A program made the position numbers and the translations under genes. From an uncultured Clostridia bacterium (GTDB lineage Bacteria > Bacillota > Clostridia > Christensenellales > UBA3700): a DNA stretch of 64,000 nt. This document shows, piece by piece, positions 38,401 to 46,594 of this stretch. The DNA lies in contig CAOKSY010000002.1 of NCBI GenBank assembly GCA_948471525.1, forward strand, positions 1 through 64,000. The letters run 5' to 3'. Position 1 is the stretch's first letter, and every line of letters starts with the position of its first letter. Below the pieces are notes generated by a model. That model had not been told where the DNA came from. It saw only the letters and a list, made by a program, of their open reading frames with translations, and searched no databases.

Positions 38401-38603
38401 GTAAAGAAGCGGGATTTGAGGTCACGGATCATATCAAAGTAAGTTTTGAGGGCAACGGTAAGTGCGTGGACGTACTCAAAAAAGATAAGAGCATACTCGA
38501 GGGCGTGCTTTGCGACGAATTGGTCGAGGGTATATCCGACGGCTTCAGAAAACAACTTGACATCAACGGCGAAACCGTAGACGTTGCCGTCAGCAAGATC
38601 TAA
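35493..38603 (+). CDS. ileS: Isoleucyl-tRNA synthetase, type 2 (long, eukaryote-like form)
   Basis: 1036 residues. Class I synthetase: HIGH motif H55-I-G-H58 after DGPPTANGKP, editing domain (TTTPWTLPSN), and KMSKH at 587-591 (KMSKHKGNV). Length and motif wording fit the IleS2 branch rather than the shorter bacterial IleS1. Known IleS2 enzymes are often little affected by mupirocin; that is a family property, not something seen here. AGGAGG precedes the ATG. There is no T-box in the 33-base gap, so control must come from further upstream or be constitutive. Confidence 0.96.
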   Translation: MYKKVDSGMNFCEREKDVIAFWKENKIFEKSIEKNKGKESFSFYDGPPTANGKPHIGHILTRVMKDIIPRYKTMKGYYVARKAGWDTHGLPVELEVEKLLGIDGKPEIEKYGIEPFIKKCKESVWKYKGEWERMSDRVGYWVDMDNPYITYDDKFIESVWWAVKTIADKGLIYKGHKIVPYCPRCGTALSSHEVAQGYKDVKEKSVFVKFKRKNNDGYFLAWTTTPWTLPSNVALCMNGEENYVEIKADGEIYVLAEALVPSLFEEYEVLSRKLGKEYEREEYIPLYDTNDTKKKSYFVTNDSYVTLTDGTGIVHIAPAFGEDDSKVGRKYDLPFIQMVDDRGRFIAAMGEWQGIFVKDGDKLVIKDLAERGLLFKELLFEHSYPFCWRCDTPLLYYARSSWFIKMTEVRDRLLKNNATVNWMPPTIGSGRMGNFLENVIDWGISRERYWGTPLPIWVCEDCGKIKVVGSKDELKRLGNFDGDIELHKPYIDQVKIKCECGCEMKRTPEVMDCWFDSGSMPFAQLHYPFENKDIFEEQFPANFISEAVDQTRGWFYTLLAISTLLFDKAPFKNCIVLGHVNDKNGIKMSKHKGNVVDPWSVLDVQGADAVRWYFYSSSAPWLPSRFSADNVSECQRKFMGTLWNTYSFFVLYANIDKYDPSKYSLKDCKLSHMDKWILSNLNTLVDYVDKCLDTYKITESSRAIQDFADILSNWYVRRGRERYWASDMTDDKIAAYTTLYTVLVTLAKTIAPFTPFMAESIYQNLVVGFFKDAPESVHLCDFPTADMSMVDKKLEEDMNFVLQAVVLGRAARNKANIKNRQPLSDLYILTDKKVNDKNILSLVADEINVGNCEIVKDKSKFMTYELKPQLKTLGPKYGKQLGAIRQYLSSCANATEIVDTVNAGRVYEFQADGVQVQLSADDLLITPINKSGYALENDATMTVVINTELTQELIDAGIARELTSKIQTMRKEAGFEVTDHIKVSFEGNGKCVDVLKKDKSILEGVLCDELVEGISDGFRKQLDINGETVDVAVSKI

Positions 38604-38607
38604 GGCT

Positions 38608-39495
38608 ATGATAAAAGTAGCGCAGGACTGGAAGGATTATAAAATAATAGCTACGGGCGACGGACAAAAGCTCGAGAGGTGGGGCAAATTAGTGCTTCTA
38701 AGACCCGATCCGCAGATAATATGGAAGAGCGACAAAGCCCTCGACAAAGACAAGTCCGTCAATGCCAAGTATATACGTTCCAACCAAGGCGGCGGCAGAT
38801 GGGAGTACAAAGGCAACGTCCCTGACAATTTTACGATAGAGAGAAAAGGGCTCGTGTTTTCGCTCAAACTAATGGGATTTAAACATACCGGACTTTTTCC
38901 AGAGCAAGCCGTGAATTGGGATATAATGCAGGAGCTCATAGCCAATGCGGGCAGAGAGATAAAGGTACTCAATCTGTTTGCGTATACCGGCGGCGCTACG
39001 GTGGCTTGCGCCAAGGCAGGAGCGAAAGTGACGCACGTCGACGCGGCAAAAGCCATGGTCGACAGAGCAAAAACAAACGCATCGTTGAGCGACATACCGT
39101 CGGATAGGATAAGATATATAGTCGATGACTGTCAGAAGTTTATCGCGCGCGAGATACGCCGAGGAAATAGATACGACGCGGTGATAATGGATCCTCCCTC
39201 GTATGGCAGAGGCTCAAACGGCGAGGTGTGGAAACTGGAGGAGTGTATATTCGATCTGGTGAAAGAATGCAGTAAGGTGCTTTCGGACGATCCGCTGTTT
39301 TTCCTTATAAATTCATATACTACGGGACTTCAGCCGCAGGTAATAGATAATATACTCAAACTCTGTCTCAAAGAATTTAAGGGTAATTCCCATGCCTACG
39401 AAGTGGGATTGCCTACCGAAGAAGGTTTGATATTGCCTTGCGGTTGCAGCGGTCTATGGACGGGCGGACAGCCTTCGGGAAATAAAAGAATATAA
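38608..39495 (+). CDS. Class I SAM-dependent rRNA-type methyltransferase (RlmI-like)
   Basis: 295 residues from the ATG at 38608, 4 bases after the ileS stop. SAM-binding motif I is LNLFAYTGGATVA, motif II the acidic HVDAAKAMVD, and motif IV DPPSYGRG, as in the RlmI/RlmK-type 23S rRNA cytosine methyltransferases. A leading region of about 100 residues may bind RNA. The exact target base is not known. It is followed by a pseudouridine synthase, also an RNA modifier. Confidence 0.85.
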   Translation: MIKVAQDWKDYKIIATGDGQKLERWGKLVLLRPDPQIIWKSDKALDKDKSVNAKYIRSNQGGGRWEYKGNVPDNFTIERKGLVFSLKLMGFKHTGLFPEQAVNWDIMQELIANAGREIKVLNLFAYTGGATVACAKAGAKVTHVDAAKAMVDRAKTNASLSDIPSDRIRYIVDDCQKFIAREIRRGNRYDAVIMDPPSYGRGSNGEVWKLEECIFDLVKECSKVLSDDPLFFLINSYTTGLQPQVIDNILKLCLKEFKGNSHAYEVGLPTEEGLILPCGCSGLWTGGQPSGNKRI

Positions 39496-39518
39496 AAATA
39501 CATTAAAAGAGAAGATAT

Positions 39519-40325
39519 ATGGAAGAATTTACTTATAAAGATCTATCGGTAGTGTACGAAGACAATCACGTAATCGTCGTCGTCAAGCCGTGCAACGTAC
39601 CTTCGCAGGCTGACGATTCCAAAGATAAGGATATGCTTACGCTCGTCAAAGAATACGTTGCGGACAAATATAATAAAGAAGGGGAAGCGTATGTCGGTCT
39701 CGTGCACAGGCTTGACAGACCTACAGGCGGAGTAATGGTGTTTGCCCGTACGTCGAAAGCCGCGGCAAGATTGAGCGAAGATATAAAAAATCACGATTTT
39801 GAAAAGCAGTATCTCTGCGTTACGTGCGGAATTCCCAAGGAGAGGAACGCGCATCTCAGGCATTATCTGAAGAAGAATCAAGCCAAAAACACCGTTCAGA
39901 TCGTGCCGCAGGCGACAAGCGGAGCCAAGTTGGCGGAATTGGATTATACGTTCGTACAGGAAGTCAAAGGCTTCAGTTTGCTCAAAGTCAATTTGCAGAC
40001 GGGACGTTCGCATCAGATAAGAGTACAGATGGCGTCGCAGGGGCTGCCGCTTTTCGGCGACAGCAAGTACGGGGCAAATCCCGCTACTTTCAGACACAGT
40101 CTCGGACTGTGGGCTACGCAGATCAAGTTTACTCATCCTACGACAAAAGAAAAGATGACTTTTATCGTGCATCCTCCAAAGGACGAAGTTCCGTGGAGAG
40201 CGTTTGATATTTCCAGAATTCTCAACGTAGGTATAGCGACCGATCCTTATGCGGATCTTAGGAATTTCAACGTATTACAAGACAAATCCAAGTTGCTTGT
40301 AAAAGAAGAAAACAAGAAGCTTTGA
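39519..40325 (+). CDS. RluA-family pseudouridine synthase
   Basis: 268 residues. The catalytic aspartate is D66 in HRLDRPTGG. Other family elements: VVVKPCNVPSQ near the N-terminus, KQYLCVT, and LQTGRSHQIRVQM followed by LFGDSKYG. No S4 domain precedes the catalytic part. It probably modifies rRNA or tRNA uridines and is likely in one operon with the methyltransferase 23 bases upstream. Confidence 0.92.
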   Translation: MEEFTYKDLSVVYEDNHVIVVVKPCNVPSQADDSKDKDMLTLVKEYVADKYNKEGEAYVGLVHRLDRPTGGVMVFARTSKAAARLSEDIKNHDFEKQYLCVTCGIPKERNAHLRHYLKKNQAKNTVQIVPQATSGAKLAELDYTFVQEVKGFSLLKVNLQTGRSHQIRVQMASQGLPLFGDSKYGANPATFRHSLGLWATQIKFTHPTTKEKMTFIVHPPKDEVPWRAFDISRILNVGIATDPYADLRNFNVLQDKSKLLVKEENKKL

Positions 40326-40397
40326 TAAAAGTGTAATAAAAGACGATACCGTCAAATGTATTCGGCTATAAGGATTTTATTGCGGGCAAAGAGATAA

Positions 40398-40430
40398 GCG
40401 TACTATCTTCGCTTGCGAAATATAGTGCGC
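40398..40430. other. Strong hairpin without T-run after the pseudouridine synthase gene
   Basis: GCGTACTAT pairs with ATAGTGCGC over 9 bp (one T-G), with an inner stem TTCGC/GCGAA. It is in the 127-base gap between convergent genes and may act as a terminator or mRNA end. Confidence 0.45.
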
Positions 40431-40452
40431 CTTAAATATTATAAAGGTAAAT

Positions 40453-41193
40453 TTAGCGAACTAATCTTTTTACCCTCTCAACATAATCATCTGCATGATT
40501 TATGCTAATATCCCCATGATAATACCCTTGTAATACATCAAGTTCGCTATTTGGTATTAAATCAGCAATTTTAGTTGCCGATTTTTTCATAATAGGTCTT
40601 TCTTTACTTCCAACTAATACAAGAACTTTTGCTCTAGTATGTGATAAAGTATCTTTGACTTCATAACTAGAATTTGACTTCATAAAAGCAATTAAATTAT
40701 CTTTTGTAATTTTACAAGTATCTTCATAATACATATCAAACAAACTGTTTTTAAGTTTTAAACTTTTAAACTGTAGTTTTGAAAACCATTTTTTACTTAT
40801 TAAACAATATAATAAATTAAATGTTGGCTCTATCATTTTATAAGTAAATTTCATAGGAATTGTCAAAGCACTTTCAACAATAGCATATTCACATATATTA
40901 GGATTTTTAGATAGTATTTCTAACAATATTTGTCCTCCTAATGATAGCCCTCCAATTAGTTTTACTTTCCCATTATAATTATCATTTATAAAATTTATTA
41001 TTTCTAAAGCATTACTTTCAATAGAATTAAAATTTGTATCGCTATTCGAATGTCCATCTAGTATAGGAATGACTATGTGAAATTCATCTTCAAGCAATCC
41101 TATTTCATCTATATAATTCCACCAAGAAAGACCACCACCATGCAATAAAATTATAATATCTTTATTCTTTGAACCATATTCTTTATATTCCAT
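40453..41193 (-). CDS. Alpha/beta hydrolase, AT-rich, probably acquired
   Basis: 246 residues. Oxyanion-type LHGGG near residue 18, nucleophile S84 in GGLSLGG and likely catalytic H226 in YYHGD. The acid residue is unclear. Substrate unknown. Base composition differs sharply from its neighbours: 23 of 120 bases are G or C in 40681-40800, against 63 of 120 in 39661-39780, with A/T-ending codons throughout and an Asn/Ile/Lys-rich product. This suggests recent transfer from an AT-rich relative. GAGG precedes the ATG. Confidence 0.85.
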   Translation of the reverse strand: MEYKEYGSKNKDIIILLHGGGLSWWNYIDEIGLLEDEFHIVIPILDGHSNSDTNFNSIESNALEIINFINDNYNGKVKLIGGLSLGGQILLEILSKNPNICEYAIVESALTIPMKFTYKMIEPTFNLLYCLISKKWFSKLQFKSLKLKNSLFDMYYEDTCKITKDNLIAFMKSNSSYEVKDTLSHTRAKVLVLVGSKERPIMKKSATKIADLIPNSELDVLQGYYHGDISINHADDYVERVKRLVR

Positions 41194-41250
41194 CTTATAC
41201 CTCTAAATTACTGTTTATCGTATTTCATTCTAGCATAACCGTAATAAAAT

Positions 41251-41277
41251 AGCAAGGGCGATAAGAGCGCCCCTGCT
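41251..41277 (-). terminator. Terminator downstream of the Na/phosphate symporter gene
   Basis: On the minus strand AGCA-G-GGGCG pairs with CGCCC-T-TGCT, followed by ATTTTATT. It separates the symporter gene from the alpha/beta hydrolase. Confidence 0.65.
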
Positions 41278-41330
41278 TTAAATTCTATGTAATACACCAT
41301 TAAGCGGTTTTGTTTTTTATCGTAATTACG

Positions 41331-43190
41331 TTAATATTTTTTTTCGCTGTCTTTTTCGTTGGTACTTACTTTCGCCGTCGCAGGATTTTCATTTTCTATA
41401 TCGGCAGGAGATTCCTCTTTTTTAATTGACGGTTTCGCGCCGTCAGAAGTAATACGCACGTTTTCACTGTAGTCGGGAGTGACGTCGGCAAGGGGAGCCT
41501 CTTCTTTTACCGCCGCTTTGGATTTTACGGACGGGGTGACGTAAGTCGTCATACTGGTGAATACGTTGCGGAAGTGGTCGGCGACTCTTTCCATATTGCT
41601 GATGATAGAGAGGAATATACCGCCGCTTTCCGAACTGCATTCGCTGTTATGCAGTCTGACAATATGATTTTTGGAAAGGTTATCCTCATAGGTGTCGACA
41701 AGATCTTCATATCCGTTGACTTCGTCTTTTAGCGCAAGACTCTTTTGTTCGAATGCAGTTATTACGTTATCGTACAGTTTATCAATAGCGCCTTTCATAG
41801 CAATGATTTCTTCTACAGCTTTTGCGGAGAATTGAAGATCGTTTTCTACAAGTTCTTGCGCCGATTCGCATATATTTTCCGCATAGTCTCCCACTCTCTC
41901 TATATCTGATATTACGTGATAGAAAGACGCGATCTCCTTTTCTTCCTTATAAGATATATCTTTTGCGGATATCTTGACTGCAAACTTAGTGAGTTTTTTA
42001 TTGAGATAATCCAGTCGTTTTTCGCGCTCTTCGAATTCCTGCGCCTTATCGAAATTCAGTCGGGCGAGAGTGTCTATTGCAATGTCGAAGTTGGTCTTTG
42101 CAAGTTTTGCCATTGCAAGCAATTCTTTTCTCAGCACCATTATTGCGATTGAAGGAGTTTTAAGTATACGTTCGTCGATGTATGCGACTTTCTTTTCTTC
42201 GGCGTCTTCTGCGATGTTTTTCTTTTCACGTACCAACAGCGTAGCGAGTTTTGTAAGTCCTCCCGTGAATGGAACGAGCATAAGCGTTGCCAATACGTTG
42301 AAGATCGTATGGAACATCGCTATCTGCGTACTCGGTTGAGAGAATGCGCGGGACAGCCAGTAATCCATTGCGAGTTTGGGGCTGATCAGGGGAGCGACAA
42401 AGATAAATATTATAAAGATCAAAGTGCCGAATACGTTGAACAGCAAGTGTATAACAGACGCGCGTTTTGCGTTGGTATTTGCGCCGATAGACGCAAGCAT
42501 CGCAGTGACGCAAGTGCCTATATTTATACCCAGAGTTACGAAGATCGCGCTTCTCAATGTCATTAGAGTAGCGCCGCCCTGTACTGAACAAAGGGTGATC
42601 AGTATCGAAGTAGTGGCAGACGACGATTGTATCAAAGCGGTAAAGACAAGTCCGATAAGCATAAGAAGCGCAGGATTTGTCACGCTCGATAGCATCTTTA
42701 TGACGGTCTCGTTGGAAGAAAAGAATTCCATCGAAGACGACATGAATTTCATTCCTACGAAGATTATGCCTATGCCGCTGACGAGCATACCGGTTTTTGC
42801 GACTTTGTCTTTGCTAGACATCGCCATAAATGCGCCCACGCACGCCAATGCGGTCAAAAACGGGGTGATCGGAAGACTTTGCAACGCAGTGATCTGGGCG
42901 GTGATGGTCGTGCCTATGTTCGCGCCCATTATTATGCTCGTAGCCTGTTTGAGCGTCATCATACCCGCGTTTACGAATCCGACTATCATTACCGTCGTCG
43001 CGGACGAGGACTGTATGACCGCGGTAATACCCGCGCCGGTCGCTATACCCATAGATCTATTATTTGATACTTTATTGAAAAGAGGTTTCAAACGATCGCC
43101 TGCAATGTTTTGCAGGTTGTCGCCCATCATTTTAAGACCGATGAGGAAAGTGCCTAATCCACCGAATAAAAGTAATATTGATCCAATCAT
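41331..43190 (-). CDS. Na/Pi-cotransporter family protein with PhoU-like domain
   Basis: 619 residues. Two inverted Na/Pi-symporter repeats, each with the QSSSATT signature, span about residues 1-320. From about 350 to 560 is a PhoU-like four-helix region (ISDIERVGDYAENI and MERVADHFRN). A low-complexity acidic/Lys tail ends it. Family role: sodium-coupled phosphate transport or its regulation. No Shine-Dalgarno site stands before the ATG; a TATAAT on the minus strand lies 9 bases upstream, so a very short leader is possible. Confidence 0.9.
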   Translation of the reverse strand: MIGSILLLFGGLGTFLIGLKMMGDNLQNIAGDRLKPLFNKVSNNRSMGIATGAGITAVIQSSSATTVMIVGFVNAGMMTLKQATSIIMGANIGTTITAQITALQSLPITPFLTALACVGAFMAMSSKDKVAKTGMLVSGIGIIFVGMKFMSSSMEFFSSNETVIKMLSSVTNPALLMLIGLVFTALIQSSSATTSILITLCSVQGGATLMTLRSAIFVTLGINIGTCVTAMLASIGANTNAKRASVIHLLFNVFGTLIFIIFIFVAPLISPKLAMDYWLSRAFSQPSTQIAMFHTIFNVLATLMLVPFTGGLTKLATLLVREKKNIAEDAEEKKVAYIDERILKTPSIAIMVLRKELLAMAKLAKTNFDIAIDTLARLNFDKAQEFEEREKRLDYLNKKLTKFAVKISAKDISYKEEKEIASFYHVISDIERVGDYAENICESAQELVENDLQFSAKAVEEIIAMKGAIDKLYDNVITAFEQKSLALKDEVNGYEDLVDTYEDNLSKNHIVRLHNSECSSESGGIFLSIISNMERVADHFRNVFTSMTTYVTPSVKSKAAVKEEAPLADVTPDYSENVRITSDGAKPSIKKEESPADIENENPATAKVSTNEKDSEKKY

Positions 43191-43368
43191 ATCGTCGACA
43201 TTATATCATATTAATTTTAAAAAGGCACGCAAATCATAGCGGTATTTATGAATTAATCCATAAATATTTATATTAAATCCATAATTCTACTCATTGCGCT
43301 TCTTTTTTATCTAACTTTTTGTGACATTATATCTATATGTTAAAAAATATATAATATTAAAATATCAA

Positions 43369-43397
43369 TTGAATTTGAAGCAGTTTTGGGGTATAAT
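43369..43397 (+). promoter_or_regulatory. Promoter of polA-coaE
   Basis: TTGAAT (43369-43374), 17-base spacer, TATAAT (43392-43397); leader of about 11 bases containing AAAGAGGT. Confidence 0.7.
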
Positions 43398-43414
43398 TGA
43401 ATAAAGAGGTAGAT

Positions 43415-45970
43415 ATGGACAGACTTATACTTTTGGATTCCAACAGTTTGATCAACAGAGCGTACTATGCGCTTCCGAATTTGACAAACCACGAAGGACA
43501 ATATACCGGCGCGATATTCGGATATATGAATATGCTTATAAAGATTATCGACACATATAAGCCGACGCACGTTATAGCGACGTTTGACAGAAAGGCGCCT
43601 ACTTTTAGAAAGAGTATGTACGAGGGGTATAAGGCTACGAGAAAACCTATGCCGCACGAACTTGCCTCTCAGCTCGCTCCGCTCAAAGAGATACTTGCGT
43701 CTATGGAAATACCGATATTAGAGATGGACGGATACGAGGCGGACGATATAATCGGCACATTGGCTAAAAAATTCGATACGCAGACTTTTATCGTGACGGG
43801 CGACAAGGATTCGCTGCAGCTGATCGACGGCACGACGACCGTATTGCTTACCAAAAAAGGAATAAGCGAGATCGCTTATTACGACGAGGCAATGTTGGCG
43901 AGCGAAGGGCTTGCGCCGTCGCAGATAATAGATCTCAAATCTCTTATGGGAGATGCTTCCGACAATATACCGGGAGTAGCCGGCGTGGGCGAAAAGACGG
44001 CGAGAGACCTTTTGGCAAAGTATAAGACTTTGGACGGAGTATATCAGAATATAGACGAGATCAAGGGAAAGTTGCGCGAAAAACTTATCGAAAGCAAAGA
44101 TCTTGCCTATCTTTCGTACGATCTGGCGACGATAAACGTACATTCTCCTATTGATTTCGACGATATAGGCAAGGCGAAATTGGTTGCAGAGTTTTCTCCC
44201 GAGACCAGATCATTGCTAAAGAAACTCGAACTTACCAAAATCGTAGACAGAATAAAATTCTACGACGACGCTGTAGGCGGCAAAATAACGGGAACTCTAC
44301 CCGAGGCAAGAGACGTCGTAAGTCTCGACGGATTGAGCGAAGTGCTTTCTTCGATACTTTTGAACGGCAATTTTGCTTTTTCGTTATCGGGGCGCATAAC
44401 CGTATCGGTGGAGGGAGAGTGCTATAATATAGTGATTGCCGACAATCTTTTCGGAGAGGGGATCAATTACGGTGAGTTTTTGCAAGCGTTCAAAGGAGCA
44501 TTCGAGAGCGAGAGCATAGTCAAGACCTGCTTTGACTATAAAAACAATCTGCATGTGCTCGCCAACGACGGCATTGCTCTCAAGGGAGTAAAAAACGACG
44601 TACTGCTCAAGGCTTATCTTATAGACGCCAACAGAAATTACAAATCGGAGCAGGAATTGTTCAACGCTTATAATATGCCCGAAGGAGAGGAAGCCGCGCT
44701 GATCGCCGCTATCGACGTAATATTGGACAGAGAATTGAAAGAAAAAGAGTTGGAAAAACTCTATTATGAATTGGAGTTGCCGCTCGTGGACGTACTGTTC
44801 GATATGGAGAGAGAGGGCTTCGGGGTAGATCAGGAAATATTGAAGGAACTGAACGAAAAATATTCCAAAGAATTGGACTCTCTATTGAGAGAGATAATAC
44901 AGCTCGCAGGCAAACCGTTCAACGTCAATTCGACAAAACAGCTCGCAACTGTATTGTTTGAAGATTTGGGTTTAAAGAGCGGAAAGAAGACCAAGACCGG
45001 TTATTCTACAAACGTAGAGGTGCTTAATTCGATAAAAGATCAGCATCCGATAATCCCGCTCATACTCAGACAGAGAGAACTGTCAAAACTCAAATCTACG
45101 TACTTGGACGGGATGTTGCCGTTGATAGACAGCAAGCGTAAGATACACACGATATTTAAGCAAACGGTAACCGCAACGGGCAGACTTTCGTCGACGGAAC
45201 CCAATCTTCAGAACATACCTATCAGAAAAGCCGAGGGAAAACAGATCCGCAGAATGTTTGTAGCAAGCGAGGGCAATACGCTTGTGTGCGCCGATTATTC
45301 GCAGATTGAATTGCGTCTGATGGCTCAGTTCAGCGGGGACGAGACTATGCTCGCCGCATTCAACAACGACGTGGATATACACGCGACTACCGCCTCAAAG
45401 GTATTCGGAGTACCGCTGGATATGGTGACGTCGGATATGAGAAGACAGGCAAAAGCCGTCAATTTCGGCATAATATACGGTATAAGCGATTTCGGTCTTT
45501 CCGAAGATCTAGGAATATCTGTATATAAGGCAAAAGACTTTATCACAGGTTATTTCGCGACCTATCCTAAGGTAAAAAAATATATGGACGATTGCGTTGT
45601 AAAAGCCAAGGAAAAAGGATACGTGACTACCTATCTAAACAGAAGGCGGGAAATACCTGAATTGCGTTCATCCAATTATAATCTGCGCAATTTTGGAGAA
45701 AGAGTAGCTATGAATATGCCCCTTCAAGGCAGCGCAAGCGACATAATAAAAGTGGCTATGCTCAAAGTCCATAAGGCTCTGAAAGACGGCGGATATAAGG
45801 CAAAACTTATTATGCAAGTCCATGACGAACTCATAATAGACTGTCCTATCGACGAATGCGAAAAAGTCAAGAAATTGCTTGTAGACTGTATGGAAAACAT
45901 CACGCCGGAGTTTGACGTTAAACTTGTCGCCGATTGCAGTTGCGGCAAGAGTTGGCTGGAGGCTAAATAA
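43415..45970 (+). CDS. polA: DNA polymerase I
   Basis: 851 residues from the ATG at 43415, preceded by AAAGAGGT; an in-frame TTG at 43397 lies in the promoter. The N-terminal 5'-3' exonuclease domain (about 1-290, EADDIIGTLA, TGDKDSLQL) and the polymerase domain with motifs A (DYSQIELRL), B (RRQAKAVNFGIIYG) and C (VHDELI) are intact. The middle 3'-5' exonuclease domain is degenerate: FAF (320-322) is followed by S323 and S325 where the metal-binding Asp and Glu should be, so proofreading is lost, as in Bacillus-type Pol I. Overlaps coaE by one base. Confidence 0.97.
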   Translation: MDRLILLDSNSLINRAYYALPNLTNHEGQYTGAIFGYMNMLIKIIDTYKPTHVIATFDRKAPTFRKSMYEGYKATRKPMPHELASQLAPLKEILASMEIPILEMDGYEADDIIGTLAKKFDTQTFIVTGDKDSLQLIDGTTTVLLTKKGISEIAYYDEAMLASEGLAPSQIIDLKSLMGDASDNIPGVAGVGEKTARDLLAKYKTLDGVYQNIDEIKGKLREKLIESKDLAYLSYDLATINVHSPIDFDDIGKAKLVAEFSPETRSLLKKLELTKIVDRIKFYDDAVGGKITGTLPEARDVVSLDGLSEVLSSILLNGNFAFSLSGRITVSVEGECYNIVIADNLFGEGINYGEFLQAFKGAFESESIVKTCFDYKNNLHVLANDGIALKGVKNDVLLKAYLIDANRNYKSEQELFNAYNMPEGEEAALIAAIDVILDRELKEKELEKLYYELELPLVDVLFDMEREGFGVDQEILKELNEKYSKELDSLLREIIQLAGKPFNVNSTKQLATVLFEDLGLKSGKKTKTGYSTNVEVLNSIKDQHPIIPLILRQRELSKLKSTYLDGMLPLIDSKRKIHTIFKQTVTATGRLSSTEPNLQNIPIRKAEGKQIRRMFVASEGNTLVCADYSQIELRLMAQFSGDETMLAAFNNDVDIHATTASKVFGVPLDMVTSDMRRQAKAVNFGIIYGISDFGLSEDLGISVYKAKDFITGYFATYPKVKKYMDDCVVKAKEKGYVTTYLNRRREIPELRSSNYNLRNFGERVAMNMPLQGSASDIIKVAMLKVHKALKDGGYKAKLIMQVHDELIIDCPIDECEKVKKLLVDCMENITPEFDVKLVADCSCGKSWLEAK

Positions 45971-46530
45971 TGAAGATCGCTATAGTCGGCGGCATCGGAA
46001 GCGGAAAAAGCATCGTGCTGAAAAAACTTGCCGATATGGGGCAGAACGTATGCGATTGCGATGAGATCTACGCAGATATATGCGCTAAAAAAGAGTATAT
46101 AGATTTGATCGACAAAGAATTTGGTTGCGCGATCGACGGCAAAATCGATAAATCGCGTCTAGGCAAAATAGTTTTTTCCGACGGGGAAAAACTGAAGCGA
46201 TTGAACGCTATTTCGCACCCTTTGATATTTGCCCGTCTTGACGGCATATACGCCGAGAGCGACGGCAAACTTTTTGTCGAGGTGTCCGCTTTCGATGAGA
46301 CTATGGTCGTTTATTTTGACGAGATAGTGCTTGTGAAAAGCGCCGCCGATACACGAATAAAGCGCGTGGCAAACCGTAGCGGATATTCGGAAGAATATAT
46401 CGCCGATATAATGTCAAGGCAGACAAGCGAAGAGCAACTCGAAAGGTTTTCGGATTTTGTAATAGTAAACGACGGGGACGAAGCGGAACTGGAACGTCAG
46501 GTAGAGTGGATATTGCAATGGTTGGGATAA
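45970..46530 (+). CDS. coaE: Dephospho-CoA kinase
   Basis: 186 residues. P-loop GGIGSGKS near residues 7-14, acceptor-site DCDEIYADI, the DKSRLGKIVF and AISHPLI segments of the family. It adds the 3' phosphate in the last step of coenzyme A synthesis. Its ATG shares a base with the polA stop (TAATG), so the two are coupled. The second half is slightly short and divergent. Confidence 0.93.
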   Translation: MKIAIVGGIGSGKSIVLKKLADMGQNVCDCDEIYADICAKKEYIDLIDKEFGCAIDGKIDKSRLGKIVFSDGEKLKRLNAISHPLIFARLDGIYAESDGKLFVEVSAFDETMVVYFDEIVLVKSAADTRIKRVANRSGYSEEYIADIMSRQTSEEQLERFSDFVIVNDGDEAELERQVEWILQWLG

Positions 46531-46552
46531 TTTGATATGGATAAACTAGTAT

Positions 46553-46580
46553 AAATGCGACGGATTTCCGTCGCATTTTT
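46553..46580. terminator. Bidirectional terminator between coaE and the MscS gene
   Basis: AAATGCGACGG (46553-46563) pairs perfectly with CCGTCGCATTT (46568-46578); T-run on the plus strand and A-run on the other side. Confidence 0.8.
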
Positions 46581-46594
46581 CTAATTAATGATAT

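Noticed and set aside
40453..41193. AT-rich hydrolase as part of a prophage or insertion sequence
   Set aside because: No transposase, integrase, terminal repeats or target duplication are visible around it.
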